Origin: Noviherbaspirillum aridicola
GTDB taxonomy: Bacteria > Pseudomonadota > Gammaproteobacteria > Burkholderiales > Burkholderiaceae_D
Direction of reading: 5' to 3'
Length of the DNA: 64,000 bases
Assembly (NCBI RefSeq): GCF_019656455.1
Contig: NZ_BPMK01000020.1
Location: forward strand, 1-64,000
Shown here: piece by piece, positions 27,247 to 34,625 of the stretch
Layout: the number at the start of each line of letters is the position of its first letter
Position numbering within the stretch: the stretch's first letter is position 1
Notes under the pieces: model-generated
Databases searched by the model: none
The model's input: only the letters and a program-made list of their open reading frames with translations
Told to the model about the DNA's origin: nothing
Program-made: the position numbers and the translations under genes

Positions 27247-28425
27247 CTACTTCTGCTCTTCGCCCTCGTCCTCTTTTTCCTCGTCGAGCGCGAGGTTGAA
27301 ACCGCCGCCGTCGCCCGCCTGCGCCCCGCGCGAGCCGCGCAGCTTGATCTGCAGCCGCAGCTCGTTGGCGGAGTCGGCGTTGCGGATCGCTTCGTCGTAG
27401 CCGATGTGGCCGGCGTTGTACAGATCGAACAGCGCCTGGTCGAAGGTGCGCATGCCGAGTTCCTTCGACTTGGCCATGGTCTCCTTGAGCGCGTGGAACT
27501 GGCCCTTGAGTATCTGCTCGGCGATGGTCGGCGTGTTGAGCAGGATTTCGATCGCCGCGCGGCGGCCCTTGCCGTCCTCGGTCCGCACCAGGCGCTGCGA
27601 GATGATGGCGCGCAGATTCGACGACAGATCGCCGAGCAGCTGGTGGCGCCGTTCCTCGGGGAAGAAGTTGATGATGCGGTCGATGGTCTGGTTCGCATTG
27701 TTCGCATGCAGCGTGCCGAGGCAGAGATGCCCGGTCTCGGCGAACGCGATCGCATGCTCCATGGTCTCGGTATCGCGGATCTCGCCGATCAGGATCACAT
27801 CGGGCGCCTGGCGCAGCGTGTTCTTGAGCGCGTGATGCCAGGACAGCGTATCGACGCCGACCTCGCGGTGCGTGATCAGGCAGGACTTGTTCTTGTGCAC
27901 ATATTCGACCGGGTCTTCCACCGTGATGATGTGACCGGCCGAACTCGCATTGCGATGATCGATCATCGCCGCCAGCGTGGTCGACTTGCCCGAACCGGTG
28001 CCGCCGACGACCAGCACCAGGCCGCGCTTGGTCATGATCACATCCTTGAGCACCTCGGGCAGCTGCAGCTTTTCAAAGCTCGGGATCTCGGCCGCGATCG
28101 TGCGGATCACCATGCCGACCTGCTGCTGCTGGATGAAGACGTTGACGCGGAAGCGGCACACGCCGGGCAGCGAAATGGCGAAATTGCATTCCAGTTCCGC
28201 CTCGAATTCCCTGCGCTGCTTCTCGTTCATCAGCGATTGCGCGAGCAGCCGGGTGATGTCGCCGTTGAGCTTCTGCTGGCTCAGCGCTTTCATGCTGCCC
28301 TGGTGCTTCATGCTCGGCGGGAAATCCGCGGATATGAACAGGTCCGACCCGCCCTGCTGGAACATCGCCTTCAACAGCTGGTGCATGTAGGCCCGGGCTT
28401 CATCGGGACCGAAGTTGCTGGACAT
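27247..28425 (-). CDS. pilU: Type IV pilus retraction ATPase PilU
   Basis: The 392-residue hexameric ATPase helps PilT retract type IV pili at the inner membrane. Walker A GGTGSGKST is at 141-149, with Asp box, Walker B ILIGEIRDTETM and the His box AETGHLCLGTLHANNA. The internal sequence follows PilU more than PilT (CNFAISLPGV, RTFDQALFDLY), with a PilU-type extended acidic tail. AGGAGAGG lies eight bases before the ATG, and a good promoter is seen upstream. No pilT lies next to it. Confidence 0.92.
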   Translation of the reverse strand: MSSNFGPDEARAYMHQLLKAMFQQGGSDLFISADFPPSMKHQGSMKALSQQKLNGDITRLLAQSLMNEKQRREFEAELECNFAISLPGVCRFRVNVFIQQQQVGMVIRTIAAEIPSFEKLQLPEVLKDVIMTKRGLVLVVGGTGSGKSTTLAAMIDHRNASSAGHIITVEDPVEYVHKNKSCLITHREVGVDTLSWHHALKNTLRQAPDVILIGEIRDTETMEHAIAFAETGHLCLGTLHANNANQTIDRIINFFPEERRHQLLGDLSSNLRAIISQRLVRTEDGKGRRAAIEILLNTPTIAEQILKGQFHALKETMAKSKELGMRTFDQALFDLYNAGHIGYDEAIRNADSANELRLQIKLRGSRGAQAGDGGGFNLALDEEKEDEGEEQK

Positions 28426-28455
28426 GTGACGCCTCTCCTGCAAGGAAACTCCCGG

Positions 28456-28484
28456 ATTATGTTTCCCTACGGCAATAATGGCAA
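28456..28484 (-). promoter_or_regulatory. Sigma-70 promoter of pilU
   Basis: On the minus strand TTGCCA (complement of 28479-28484) and CATAAT (complement of 28456-28461) are 17 bases apart, about 30 bases before the pilU start. Confidence 0.75.
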
Positions 28485-28610
28485 GCGCTCCTTCATTTCC
28501 GTGTGGCGCTGCTTGCAGAAATTACAGCCTCAATGCAAAAGTTCTTGCGGCGCAGCTCCGGGCCATTCCCTCATTCAATCGCATGGCAAGCCTTGCGCGG
28601 CATTTACTGC

Positions 28611-28627
28611 CTGGCACGGCGATTGCT
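28611..28627 (+). promoter_or_regulatory. Sigma-54 (RpoN) promoter of the DUF883 gene
   Basis: CTGGCACGGCGATTGCT matches the -24/-12 consensus TGGCACG-N4-TTGCW exactly. Transcription should start near 28638, giving a leader of about 64 bases before the DUF883 start at 28702. Such a promoter needs an enhancer-binding activator, whose site was not identified. Confidence 0.75.
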
Positions 28628-28701
28628 GATTTCGCAAGCACACGCGGCTACAGGCCGGGCGGTGCGACGACCATGTTCAACGAATCGGCAAGGAGCGCAT
28701 C

Positions 28702-29079
28702 ATGGATTCCAGCGACACCTCCGGCAGTGCGGGCGGCGGCCAGCCCACCCACAGTACCTTCAGGGAGTTGAAGCCGGGCGGCCACAAGAGCGGTCCGGCG
28801 CTTCGCAGCGAACTGTCGAGCCTGAAGAATGACCTCGACTCGCTCGTCGAACGCTCACCCGGCCTGAGCGATGAAGAACTCGCGCAGGCCCACGCCAGGC
28901 TGATGGCGAAGTTCAGTTCCGTGCGGTCCGCCGCGCGCGGCATCGCCAGCGAGGCGACGCGGCAGATCAATCGCGGCGTCGAAACCACCACCGGCTATGT
29001 GAAGGAAAAGCCGATGCAGTCGATGGCAGTGGCCGCCGGCGCCGGCTTGCTGCTCGGGATGCTGTTCCGCCGCCGCTGA
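28702..29079 (+). CDS. DUF883 (ElaB/YqjD) family membrane-anchored protein
   Basis: This 125-residue protein has a disordered N-terminus, a helical coiled-coil middle (about 33-95) and one C-terminal membrane helix followed by RRR, the layout of the ElaB/YqjD family. Known members are stationary-phase or stress-induced, sit in the inner membrane and bind ribosomes. AAGGAG lies before the ATG. The consensus sigma-54 promoter 75 bases upstream suggests nitrogen, stress or developmental control. Confidence 0.87.
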   Translation: MDSSDTSGSAGGGQPTHSTFRELKPGGHKSGPALRSELSSLKNDLDSLVERSPGLSDEELAQAHARLMAKFSSVRSAARGIASEATRQINRGVETTTGYVKEKPMQSMAVAAGAGLLLGMLFRRR

Positions 29080-29297
29080 AGCGCGGCGTCCGCAAGCATT
29101 TGACGACGAACAACCAATCGAACGTCGCCGTGATGAAAGGCTCTTAACAAATGACGGGTGCCTGCATGCAAGGCCGCACGGCAAGGCGGGCAGTATCCGG
29201 CAGAAAGTGTTGCAGTGGCATGCGTGCGTTCAGCGGCGCATCCGTGCAGCGTCAGCAGAGGAAAAACGTCCCAACCGCTAATGTGAAAGGAAGAATC

Positions 29298-29435
29298 ATG
29301 AAAAAAATCATCTCCGTCTTCAGCATCCTGGCTTTCACCCTCGGCCTCGCCGCCTGCAACACCATGTCCGGCATGGGCAAGGATATCGAGCGCGGTGGCG
29401 AGAAAATCCAGGGCTCGGCAGAAAAGAACAAGTAA
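29298..29435 (+). CDS. Entericidin A/B family lipoprotein
   Basis: This 45-residue lipoprotein has signal MKKIISVFSILAFTLGLAAC with lipobox LAAC, followed by NTMSGMGKDIERGGEKIQ, the standard entericidin sequence. These small membrane lipoproteins are stress-associated, and in enteric bacteria form a toxin-antidote pair; only one copy is here. AAAGGA lies before the ATG. A strong hairpin follows the gene. Confidence 0.92.
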   Translation: MKKIISVFSILAFTLGLAACNTMSGMGKDIERGGEKIQGSAEKNK

Positions 29436-29460
29436 GCATCGCTGCTTCGGAAAGGAAAAC

Positions 29461-29495
29461 GGGCAGGCCGGGAGAAATCCCGGCCTGCCCTGCTT
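29461..29495. terminator. Bidirectional hairpin terminator between entericidin and AI-2E transporter genes
   Basis: A perfect 13-base-pair stem (29461-29473 with 29478-29490, loop GAAA) lies between convergent genes. The T run is short on the plus strand (TGCTTTG) and moderate on the minus strand (GTTTTCC). Confidence 0.7.
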
Positions 29496-29544
29496 TGCGT
29501 ACCCCGCACCCTGAACTTCTTGCGCGGATCGCGCGTCTTGGCGC

Positions 29545-30720
29545 TCAGGTCTTGCTCGGATTCTCCACCACATCCTCCACATACAGCAGCTTGACCGCGA
29601 CGATGCCGGTGGCGGTGATCGGCGAGGCCAGCAGCACGCCGAGCGGACCGGCCAGCACCGCCAGCAGCAGCGTCGAGAACACCACCAGCGCGGGCGGCAG
29701 GGCCACCGCGCGCTGCTCGATCAGCGGCGACAGCAGATAGTTTTCCGCGGTCTGGATGCCGATGTAGAGCACGGCGACATAAAAGGCCAGCTCGGGATCG
29801 AGGTTGAGTGCGATCAGCATCGGCGCCCCGGCCGACAGGATCGGCCCGATGTAGGGCACGAATTCCAGCAGGCCGGTCATCACCGCCAGCGTGAAGGCGA
29901 GCGGCACCTCCAGCCACCACAGGCCGATGCCGGCCGCGATGCCGACCACCACCATGGTCACCAGGCGCCCGAGCAGCCAGGCGCGCAGCACGCGCCCGAT
30001 CTCATCCATCACTTCATACGCGCGCGGCCTCGCGCGGCGGGGCAGCAGATGCATCACGCCGCGCTGATACAGGCGCGGCTGCGCGGCGAGATAGATGCCG
30101 ATGAAGATCACCACCACCAGGCCGCCGACCGCCGAGCCGATCGAGGTGATCAGGCCGGAAGCGCGGCCGAGCAGCTGGCTGTCCAGCCGCAGGTTCGCCA
30201 GTTCCGCGAGCAGCGGCTGCAGCGGGCGCGCCCAGCGGTAGTTGCCCATCCACTCTTCGGCGCGCTCCATCGCCTGCGGCAGGGTTTCGATCAGCTGGCC
30301 GATCTGCTCGGCCATCGGCCGCGCGAACAGGCTCACCAGGATGAACACCATCAGCGCCAGCGTTGCGATCGTGGCGCCGAGCGCGACGCCCGGCCGCACG
30401 CCGGTCACGCGCGACAGCCAGTTGGTCGGCGCGCGCAGCAGCACGGCCATCAGGATGCCGGCGAACAGGACCAGGAACACGTCGCTCGCATACCAGAACA
30501 TGGTCAGCGTCAGGCCGGTGAACAGGAACAGCCCGGTCACCAGCAGCGTGCGCCGGAGGAAGCGGCTGTCGCTCAGTTCCTGCGCCGCCGCGACCGTCGC
30601 GGCGGCTTCGCTGGCGGCCGCCTGCGCGGGATCGGCGAGACGCTGCGTCTGCTCGGCCTGCGCCGCCATGTGCTCGGGCGCCGGCACCGGCGCGGACGGG
30701 AAGTCGGTATTGGCGTTCAT
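29545..30720 (-). CDS. AI-2E family (PerM-like) membrane transporter
   Basis: This 391-residue inner-membrane protein has a disordered Ala/Glu-rich N-terminus (1-50) and about eight hydrophobic segments. The family pattern is LLEFVPYIGPILSAGAP near residue 280 and the C-terminal LASPITATGIVAVKLLYVED stretch. The family includes autoinducer-2 exporters and Na+/H+ antiporters, so the substrate is unknown. No strong ribosome binding site is visible. Downstream it shares a hairpin with the entericidin gene. Confidence 0.88.
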   Translation of the reverse strand: MNANTDFPSAPVPAPEHMAAQAEQTQRLADPAQAAASEAAATVAAAQELSDSRFLRRTLLVTGLFLFTGLTLTMFWYASDVFLVLFAGILMAVLLRAPTNWLSRVTGVRPGVALGATIATLALMVFILVSLFARPMAEQIGQLIETLPQAMERAEEWMGNYRWARPLQPLLAELANLRLDSQLLGRASGLITSIGSAVGGLVVVIFIGIYLAAQPRLYQRGVMHLLPRRARPRAYEVMDEIGRVLRAWLLGRLVTMVVVGIAAGIGLWWLEVPLAFTLAVMTGLLEFVPYIGPILSAGAPMLIALNLDPELAFYVAVLYIGIQTAENYLLSPLIEQRAVALPPALVVFSTLLLAVLAGPLGVLLASPITATGIVAVKLLYVEDVVENPSKT

Positions 30721-31052
30721 GTCAGCGGGTCCGGCGCCGGCGCAGGCAAGGCTGGCCCGGGCGCCCGGCGCGGTCGGTTGTTCTTGTCATGCTGGCGTAA
30801 GAGATGGGGATGCGCGCACCGAATGATGCGCCGTGTCTGGTGCAGTATCCGTGCCCGGCCGCGCGCCCGCTTTGCCTTGCATCACATCATGGCGCGGTCG
30901 CGCTGCTTGCACGCCACGGCAAGTTTTACACGAGCCGCACGCGGCGCGCGCGCGGCGCCCGTGCGGCGGGCACTGGCACCGAAAATGCTCATAGCATGGC
31001 GCGAGGCGCGCCCGGCGCCGCCCATGTCGTTGCTTTCCGTTCATCCGATGCC
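30721..31052 (+). other. Intergenic region upstream of the amidoligase cluster
   Basis: These 332 bases separate the divergent AI-2E gene from the C39-like peptidase gene. No convincing gene is seen; open frames here are very rich in Arg/Ala/Gly and lack ribosome binding sites. A possible sigma-54 site lies at 30974-30989. The rest is GC-rich with no clear sigma-70 promoter. Confidence 0.4.
30974..30989 (+). promoter_or_regulatory. Possible sigma-54 promoter of the amidoligase cluster
   Basis: TGGCACCGAAAATGCT has invariant GG and GC at the right ten-base spacing and about 64 bases before the C39 gene, but departs from consensus at two positions. It may be chance. Confidence 0.3.
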
Positions 31053-31796
31053 ATGTCCGCACACAAGACACGCCTGGAACTGCCGTTCAGGATACTGCCG
31101 CAACCTGACGAAACCACCTGCGGCCCGACCTGCCTGCACTCCGTGTACCGTTACTGGGGCGGCGACGAGTCGCTGCGCGACATCATCGGCCGCACCGGGC
31201 GGCTCGAGCATGGCGGCACCTTCGCGGTGTTCCTCGCCTGCGACGCGCTGCGCCGGGGCTACCATGCCACCATCTATACCTACAACCTGACGGTGTTCGA
31301 TCCGACCTGGTTCACGCAGCGCGGATTCGACATCGGGCTGCGGCTGCGGCAGCAGGCCGAGGTCAAGGACGATCCGCGGCTGCGGCACGCGACGGAAGGC
31401 TATCTGGAATTCCTCAGGCTCGGCGGCCGCCTCAGGCTGCTCGACCTGTCGCGCTATCTGATCCGCGGCATCCTGCGCCGCAGGCTGCCGATCATCACCG
31501 GGCTCAGCTCCACCTATCTGTACCGGGTGGCGCGCGAGTACGGCCCCGACGACAGGCCGGACGACGTGCGCGGCAAGCCGTCGGGGCATTTCGTGGTGAT
31601 CGCCGGCTACGACAGCGAGCGCCGCGAGGTGCTGGTGGTCGACCCCTATCAACAGAATCCGTATGCGGAAAGCCAGGCGTACTGGCTCAGCGTGGACCGC
31701 GTGGTCAATGCCGTACTGCTGGGCATCGTCACCCACGATGCCAACCTGCTCGTGATTTATCCGCGGCGGCGCGCGCCGCGGGAGAAGGCGCCATGA
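31053..31796 (+). CDS. C39-like cysteine peptidase domain protein
   Basis: This 247-residue soluble protein has the papain-like C39 arrangement: Cys23 in ETTCGPTCL, His179 in GKPSGHFVVIAGYD and Asp197 in VVDPYQ. Family members cut leader peptides of bacteriocins, or act as peptidase or transglutaminase-like enzymes. Here it opens a cluster of amide-bond-forming enzymes and may release or hydrolyse their product. There is no signal peptide or ABC transporter part. The start ATG at 31053 was chosen because homology begins there; the stop overlaps the next start (ATGA). Confidence 0.82.
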   Translation: MSAHKTRLELPFRILPQPDETTCGPTCLHSVYRYWGGDESLRDIIGRTGRLEHGGTFAVFLACDALRRGYHATIYTYNLTVFDPTWFTQRGFDIGLRLRQQAEVKDDPRLRHATEGYLEFLRLGGRLRLLDLSRYLIRGILRRRLPIITGLSSTYLYRVAREYGPDDRPDDVRGKPSGHFVVIAGYDSERREVLVVDPYQQNPYAESQAYWLSVDRVVNAVLLGIVTHDANLLVIYPRRRAPREKAP

Positions 31797-33256
31797 ACGT
31801 CTTCTTCGTCGTCAGCGACCCGGGCGACTGGCCGGCCGACATGACGGGCGTGACCGTCATTTCCGACCGCAGCTATCTGCTCGATCCGGCCTGCGGCGAT
31901 ACCGCCACGGCACGCGTCATCAATCTCTGCCGCAGCTATGCATACCAGACCGCCGGCTACTATGTGAGCCTGCTGGCGGAAGCGCGCGGCCATCATCCGG
32001 TGCCGGGCGTCGGCGTGATGAAGGATCTGCATTCGGCCTCGCTGCTGCAGGAAGTCGGCGAGAAACTCGGCACCCTGCCGGACTGCTCCTTCGCCCTGAC
32101 GCGGGAAGACGTGGTCGACCTGGACATCTACTTCGGCCGCGACGCGCACGGCGCCCATCCGCATCTGTGCGCCCGCCTGTTCGACCTGCTGCAGTCGCCG
32201 GTGCTGCATGCCCGCTTCGAACGCGGCAGCAGCCACTGGCTGCTGTGCCGCATCGAGGCGGGCAGCGTGTGCGCCTTGCCGGAGGCGCACCGCGCGATCG
32301 CCCTGCAGGCGGCGGCGGACTACCTGAAGGAGCATCGCATACGGGGCAGCGCGCCGGCGGCGCGCAAGCCGACGATCGCCATCCTGCACGACCCGGGCGA
32401 CAGCGAGACGCCGTCCAACCAGGAAGCGCTGCGCAAGTTCCGCGAGGCGGCCGAACTGGTCGGCATGGACACCGAACTCGTCACCCGGCGCGACGCGCGG
32501 CGCGTGACGGAGTACGACGGCCTCTTCATCCGCGCCACCACCAACGTGGACCATTACACCTATCAGCTGTCGCGGCAGGCGACCGAGGCCGGCATGGTGG
32601 TGATCGACGATCCGGACTCCATCCTCCGCTGCACCAACAAGATCTACCTGAACGAACTGCTCGGCCGCCACCGCGTTCCCACGCCCAGGACCCTGGTGGT
32701 CCACCGCGGCAACATCGACCACATCGTGCCGGCGCTCGGCCTGCCCTGCATCCTGAAGCAACCCGACGGCGCCTTCTCGCTCGGCGTGGTCAAGGTGGAA
32801 AACGAACAGGACCTGCCGGGCAAGGTGGAAGACATGCTGCGCAGTTCCGAACTCGTGCTGGCGCAGGAATTCCTGCCCACCGAATACGACTGGCGCGTCG
32901 GCGTGCTCGACCGCCGGCCGCTGTTCGTGTGCAAGTACTTCATGGCGCCCGGCCACTGGCAGATCATCAAGCATGAACCGCAGCAGGTCTGCGAGGGCCG
33001 CACCGAAGCGCTGTCGATCGGCGAGGCGCCGGACGAGGTGGTGAGCACGGCCCTGCAGGCGGCCAACCTGATCGGCGACGGCTTCTATGGCGTCGACCTC
33101 AAGCAGGTCGGCGGCCAGGTGGTGGTCATCGAGATCAACGACAATCCGAACGTCGACGCCGGCAACGAAGACGCGGTGCTGTCTGACGCCCTGTACCGGG
33201 AAGTCATGGGCGTGTTCCGCAAGCGCATCGAGACCGGCAGGGGGAGCAGCGCATGA
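31793..33256 (+). CDS. ATP-grasp peptide ligase with RimK-type N-terminal domain
   Basis: This 487-residue protein has an N-terminal RLAN-type domain (about 1-165) and a C-terminal ATP-grasp domain (about 190-480). The ligase part resembles RimK, with CTNKIYLNELLGRHRVPTPRT, a substrate lysine region CILKQPDGAFSLGV and the metal-binding VVIEINDNPNVDAG end. It should use ATP to join an amino acid to a carboxylate. It is coupled to both neighbours by ATGA overlaps, so peptidase, this ligase and the GCS2 ligase are made together. Confidence 0.87.
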   Translation: MNVFFVVSDPGDWPADMTGVTVISDRSYLLDPACGDTATARVINLCRSYAYQTAGYYVSLLAEARGHHPVPGVGVMKDLHSASLLQEVGEKLGTLPDCSFALTREDVVDLDIYFGRDAHGAHPHLCARLFDLLQSPVLHARFERGSSHWLLCRIEAGSVCALPEAHRAIALQAAADYLKEHRIRGSAPAARKPTIAILHDPGDSETPSNQEALRKFREAAELVGMDTELVTRRDARRVTEYDGLFIRATTNVDHYTYQLSRQATEAGMVVIDDPDSILRCTNKIYLNELLGRHRVPTPRTLVVHRGNIDHIVPALGLPCILKQPDGAFSLGVVKVENEQDLPGKVEDMLRSSELVLAQEFLPTEYDWRVGVLDRRPLFVCKYFMAPGHWQIIKHEPQQVCEGRTEALSIGEAPDEVVSTALQAANLIGDGFYGVDLKQVGGQVVVIEINDNPNVDAGNEDAVLSDALYREVMGVFRKRIETGRGSSA

Positions 33257-34482
33257 AGGAGGACGACAAACCGTTGCCCGCGTTCGCCGGCGTGGGCATC
33301 GAACTGGAATACATGATCGTCGATCGCGAGACGCTGGCGGTGCGGCCGCTCGCCGACCGCCTGCTCGACCGGGAAGGCACGGGCGGGCCGGCCGGCGGCG
33401 CGCTCGGCTGGTCCAACGAGCTGGTGCTGCATGTGATCGAGGTCAAGAACCTGCGGCCCGCCGCCTCGCTCGACACCCTTCCCGCCGCCTTCCAGCGCGA
33501 GGTGGACGAGATCAACGCGCGGCTGGCTCCGCTCGGCGCCTGCCTGATGCCCGGCGCCATGCATCCCCGCATGGATCCGCGCGTCGAGACCGTGCTCTGG
33601 CCGCACGGCAATGAAGCGATCTACCGCGCCTACGACCGCATCTTCGACAGCCGCAGTCACGGCTGGGCCAATCTGCAAAGCATGCATGTCAATCTGCCGT
33701 TCGCCGACGATGCGCAGTTCGCGCGGCTGCATGCGGCGATTCGCCTGGTGCTGCCCATCCTGCCCGCGCTCGCCGCCAGCTCGCCGCTGGCCGAGGGCCG
33801 CCTCACCGGCTGGGCCGACTACCGCATGCGCGTGTATTGCGACAACGCGGACGACATTCCCTGCATCGCCGGGCTGGTGGTGCCGGAAACCGTCGCCAGC
33901 CGGAATGAATACGAAGCCGCCATCCTGGCGCCAATGTACGACGCGATCGCGCCGCACGATCCGGAGGGCGTGCTGCGGCATGAATGGCTGAATTCCCGCG
34001 GCGCGATCGCGCGCTTTTCCCGCAACGCCATCGAGATCCGCGTGATCGATACCCAGGAATGTCCGCAGGCCGACCTCGCGGTGGCAGCCGCCTGCTGCCA
34101 CGCCGTGCGCGCGCTTTACGAAGCCGGCGAACACCAGCTCGCGCGCCAGCAGGACATTCCGACCGGGGCGCTGGCCGCCATGCTTCAGGATTGCATGCGC
34201 GACGCTGATCAGGCGCACATCGACAATGCGCTGTATCTCTCCCTGCTCGGTTACCCGCGGGCGCAGTGCAGCGCCGGGGAGTTGTGGCGCCATCTCGCCG
34301 GCCCGCTGCTCGACGACGGCGGCCCCTGGGCGCAGGCGCTGCGCGTGCAGCTGGAGCACGGACCGCTCGCCCGCCGGCTGCTGCAGCGTCTCGGGCCGGC
34401 CCCGGATGCCGCGCGCATCGACGGGGTGTACCGGTCCCTGTGCGACTGTCTGCGTACGGGAAGCCTGTTCCTGCCGTGCTAG
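33253..34482 (+). CDS. Carboxylate-amine ligase, GCS2 (YbdK-like) family
   Basis: This 409-residue protein belongs to the glutamate-cysteine ligase 2 group of ATP-dependent ligases. It has the N-terminal metal-binding GVGIELEYMIVDRET, a central QSMHVNLPF and the C-terminal arginine motif NAIEIRVIDTQECPQADLA. It probably forms an amide or gamma-glutamyl bond on a small amine or peptide. It overlaps the ATP-grasp gene by four bases; a 143-base gap follows before the SelO-like gene. Confidence 0.88.
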   Translation: MKEDDKPLPAFAGVGIELEYMIVDRETLAVRPLADRLLDREGTGGPAGGALGWSNELVLHVIEVKNLRPAASLDTLPAAFQREVDEINARLAPLGACLMPGAMHPRMDPRVETVLWPHGNEAIYRAYDRIFDSRSHGWANLQSMHVNLPFADDAQFARLHAAIRLVLPILPALAASSPLAEGRLTGWADYRMRVYCDNADDIPCIAGLVVPETVASRNEYEAAILAPMYDAIAPHDPEGVLRHEWLNSRGAIARFSRNAIEIRVIDTQECPQADLAVAAACCHAVRALYEAGEHQLARQQDIPTGALAAMLQDCMRDADQAHIDNALYLSLLGYPRAQCSAGELWRHLAGPLLDDGGPWAQALRVQLEHGPLARRLLQRLGPAPDAARIDGVYRSLCDCLRTGSLFLPC

Positions 34483-34625
34483 CGCGACCGTTTCCTCGCC
34501 CGCCGCAGCATGCGCGGCCCGCGTGTCACCCTGCACGGAACCGGACGGCCCCGGCACCCACTCATCGCGCACCGGCGTCCGGCCGGCCCGCCCTGCGAAG
34601 GCCGCCCTCTTTTCCGTTCATCCCC

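Noticed and set aside
29219-29234. TGGCATGCGTGC as a sigma-54 site before entericidin
   Set aside because: No GC at the required ten-base spacing from GG.
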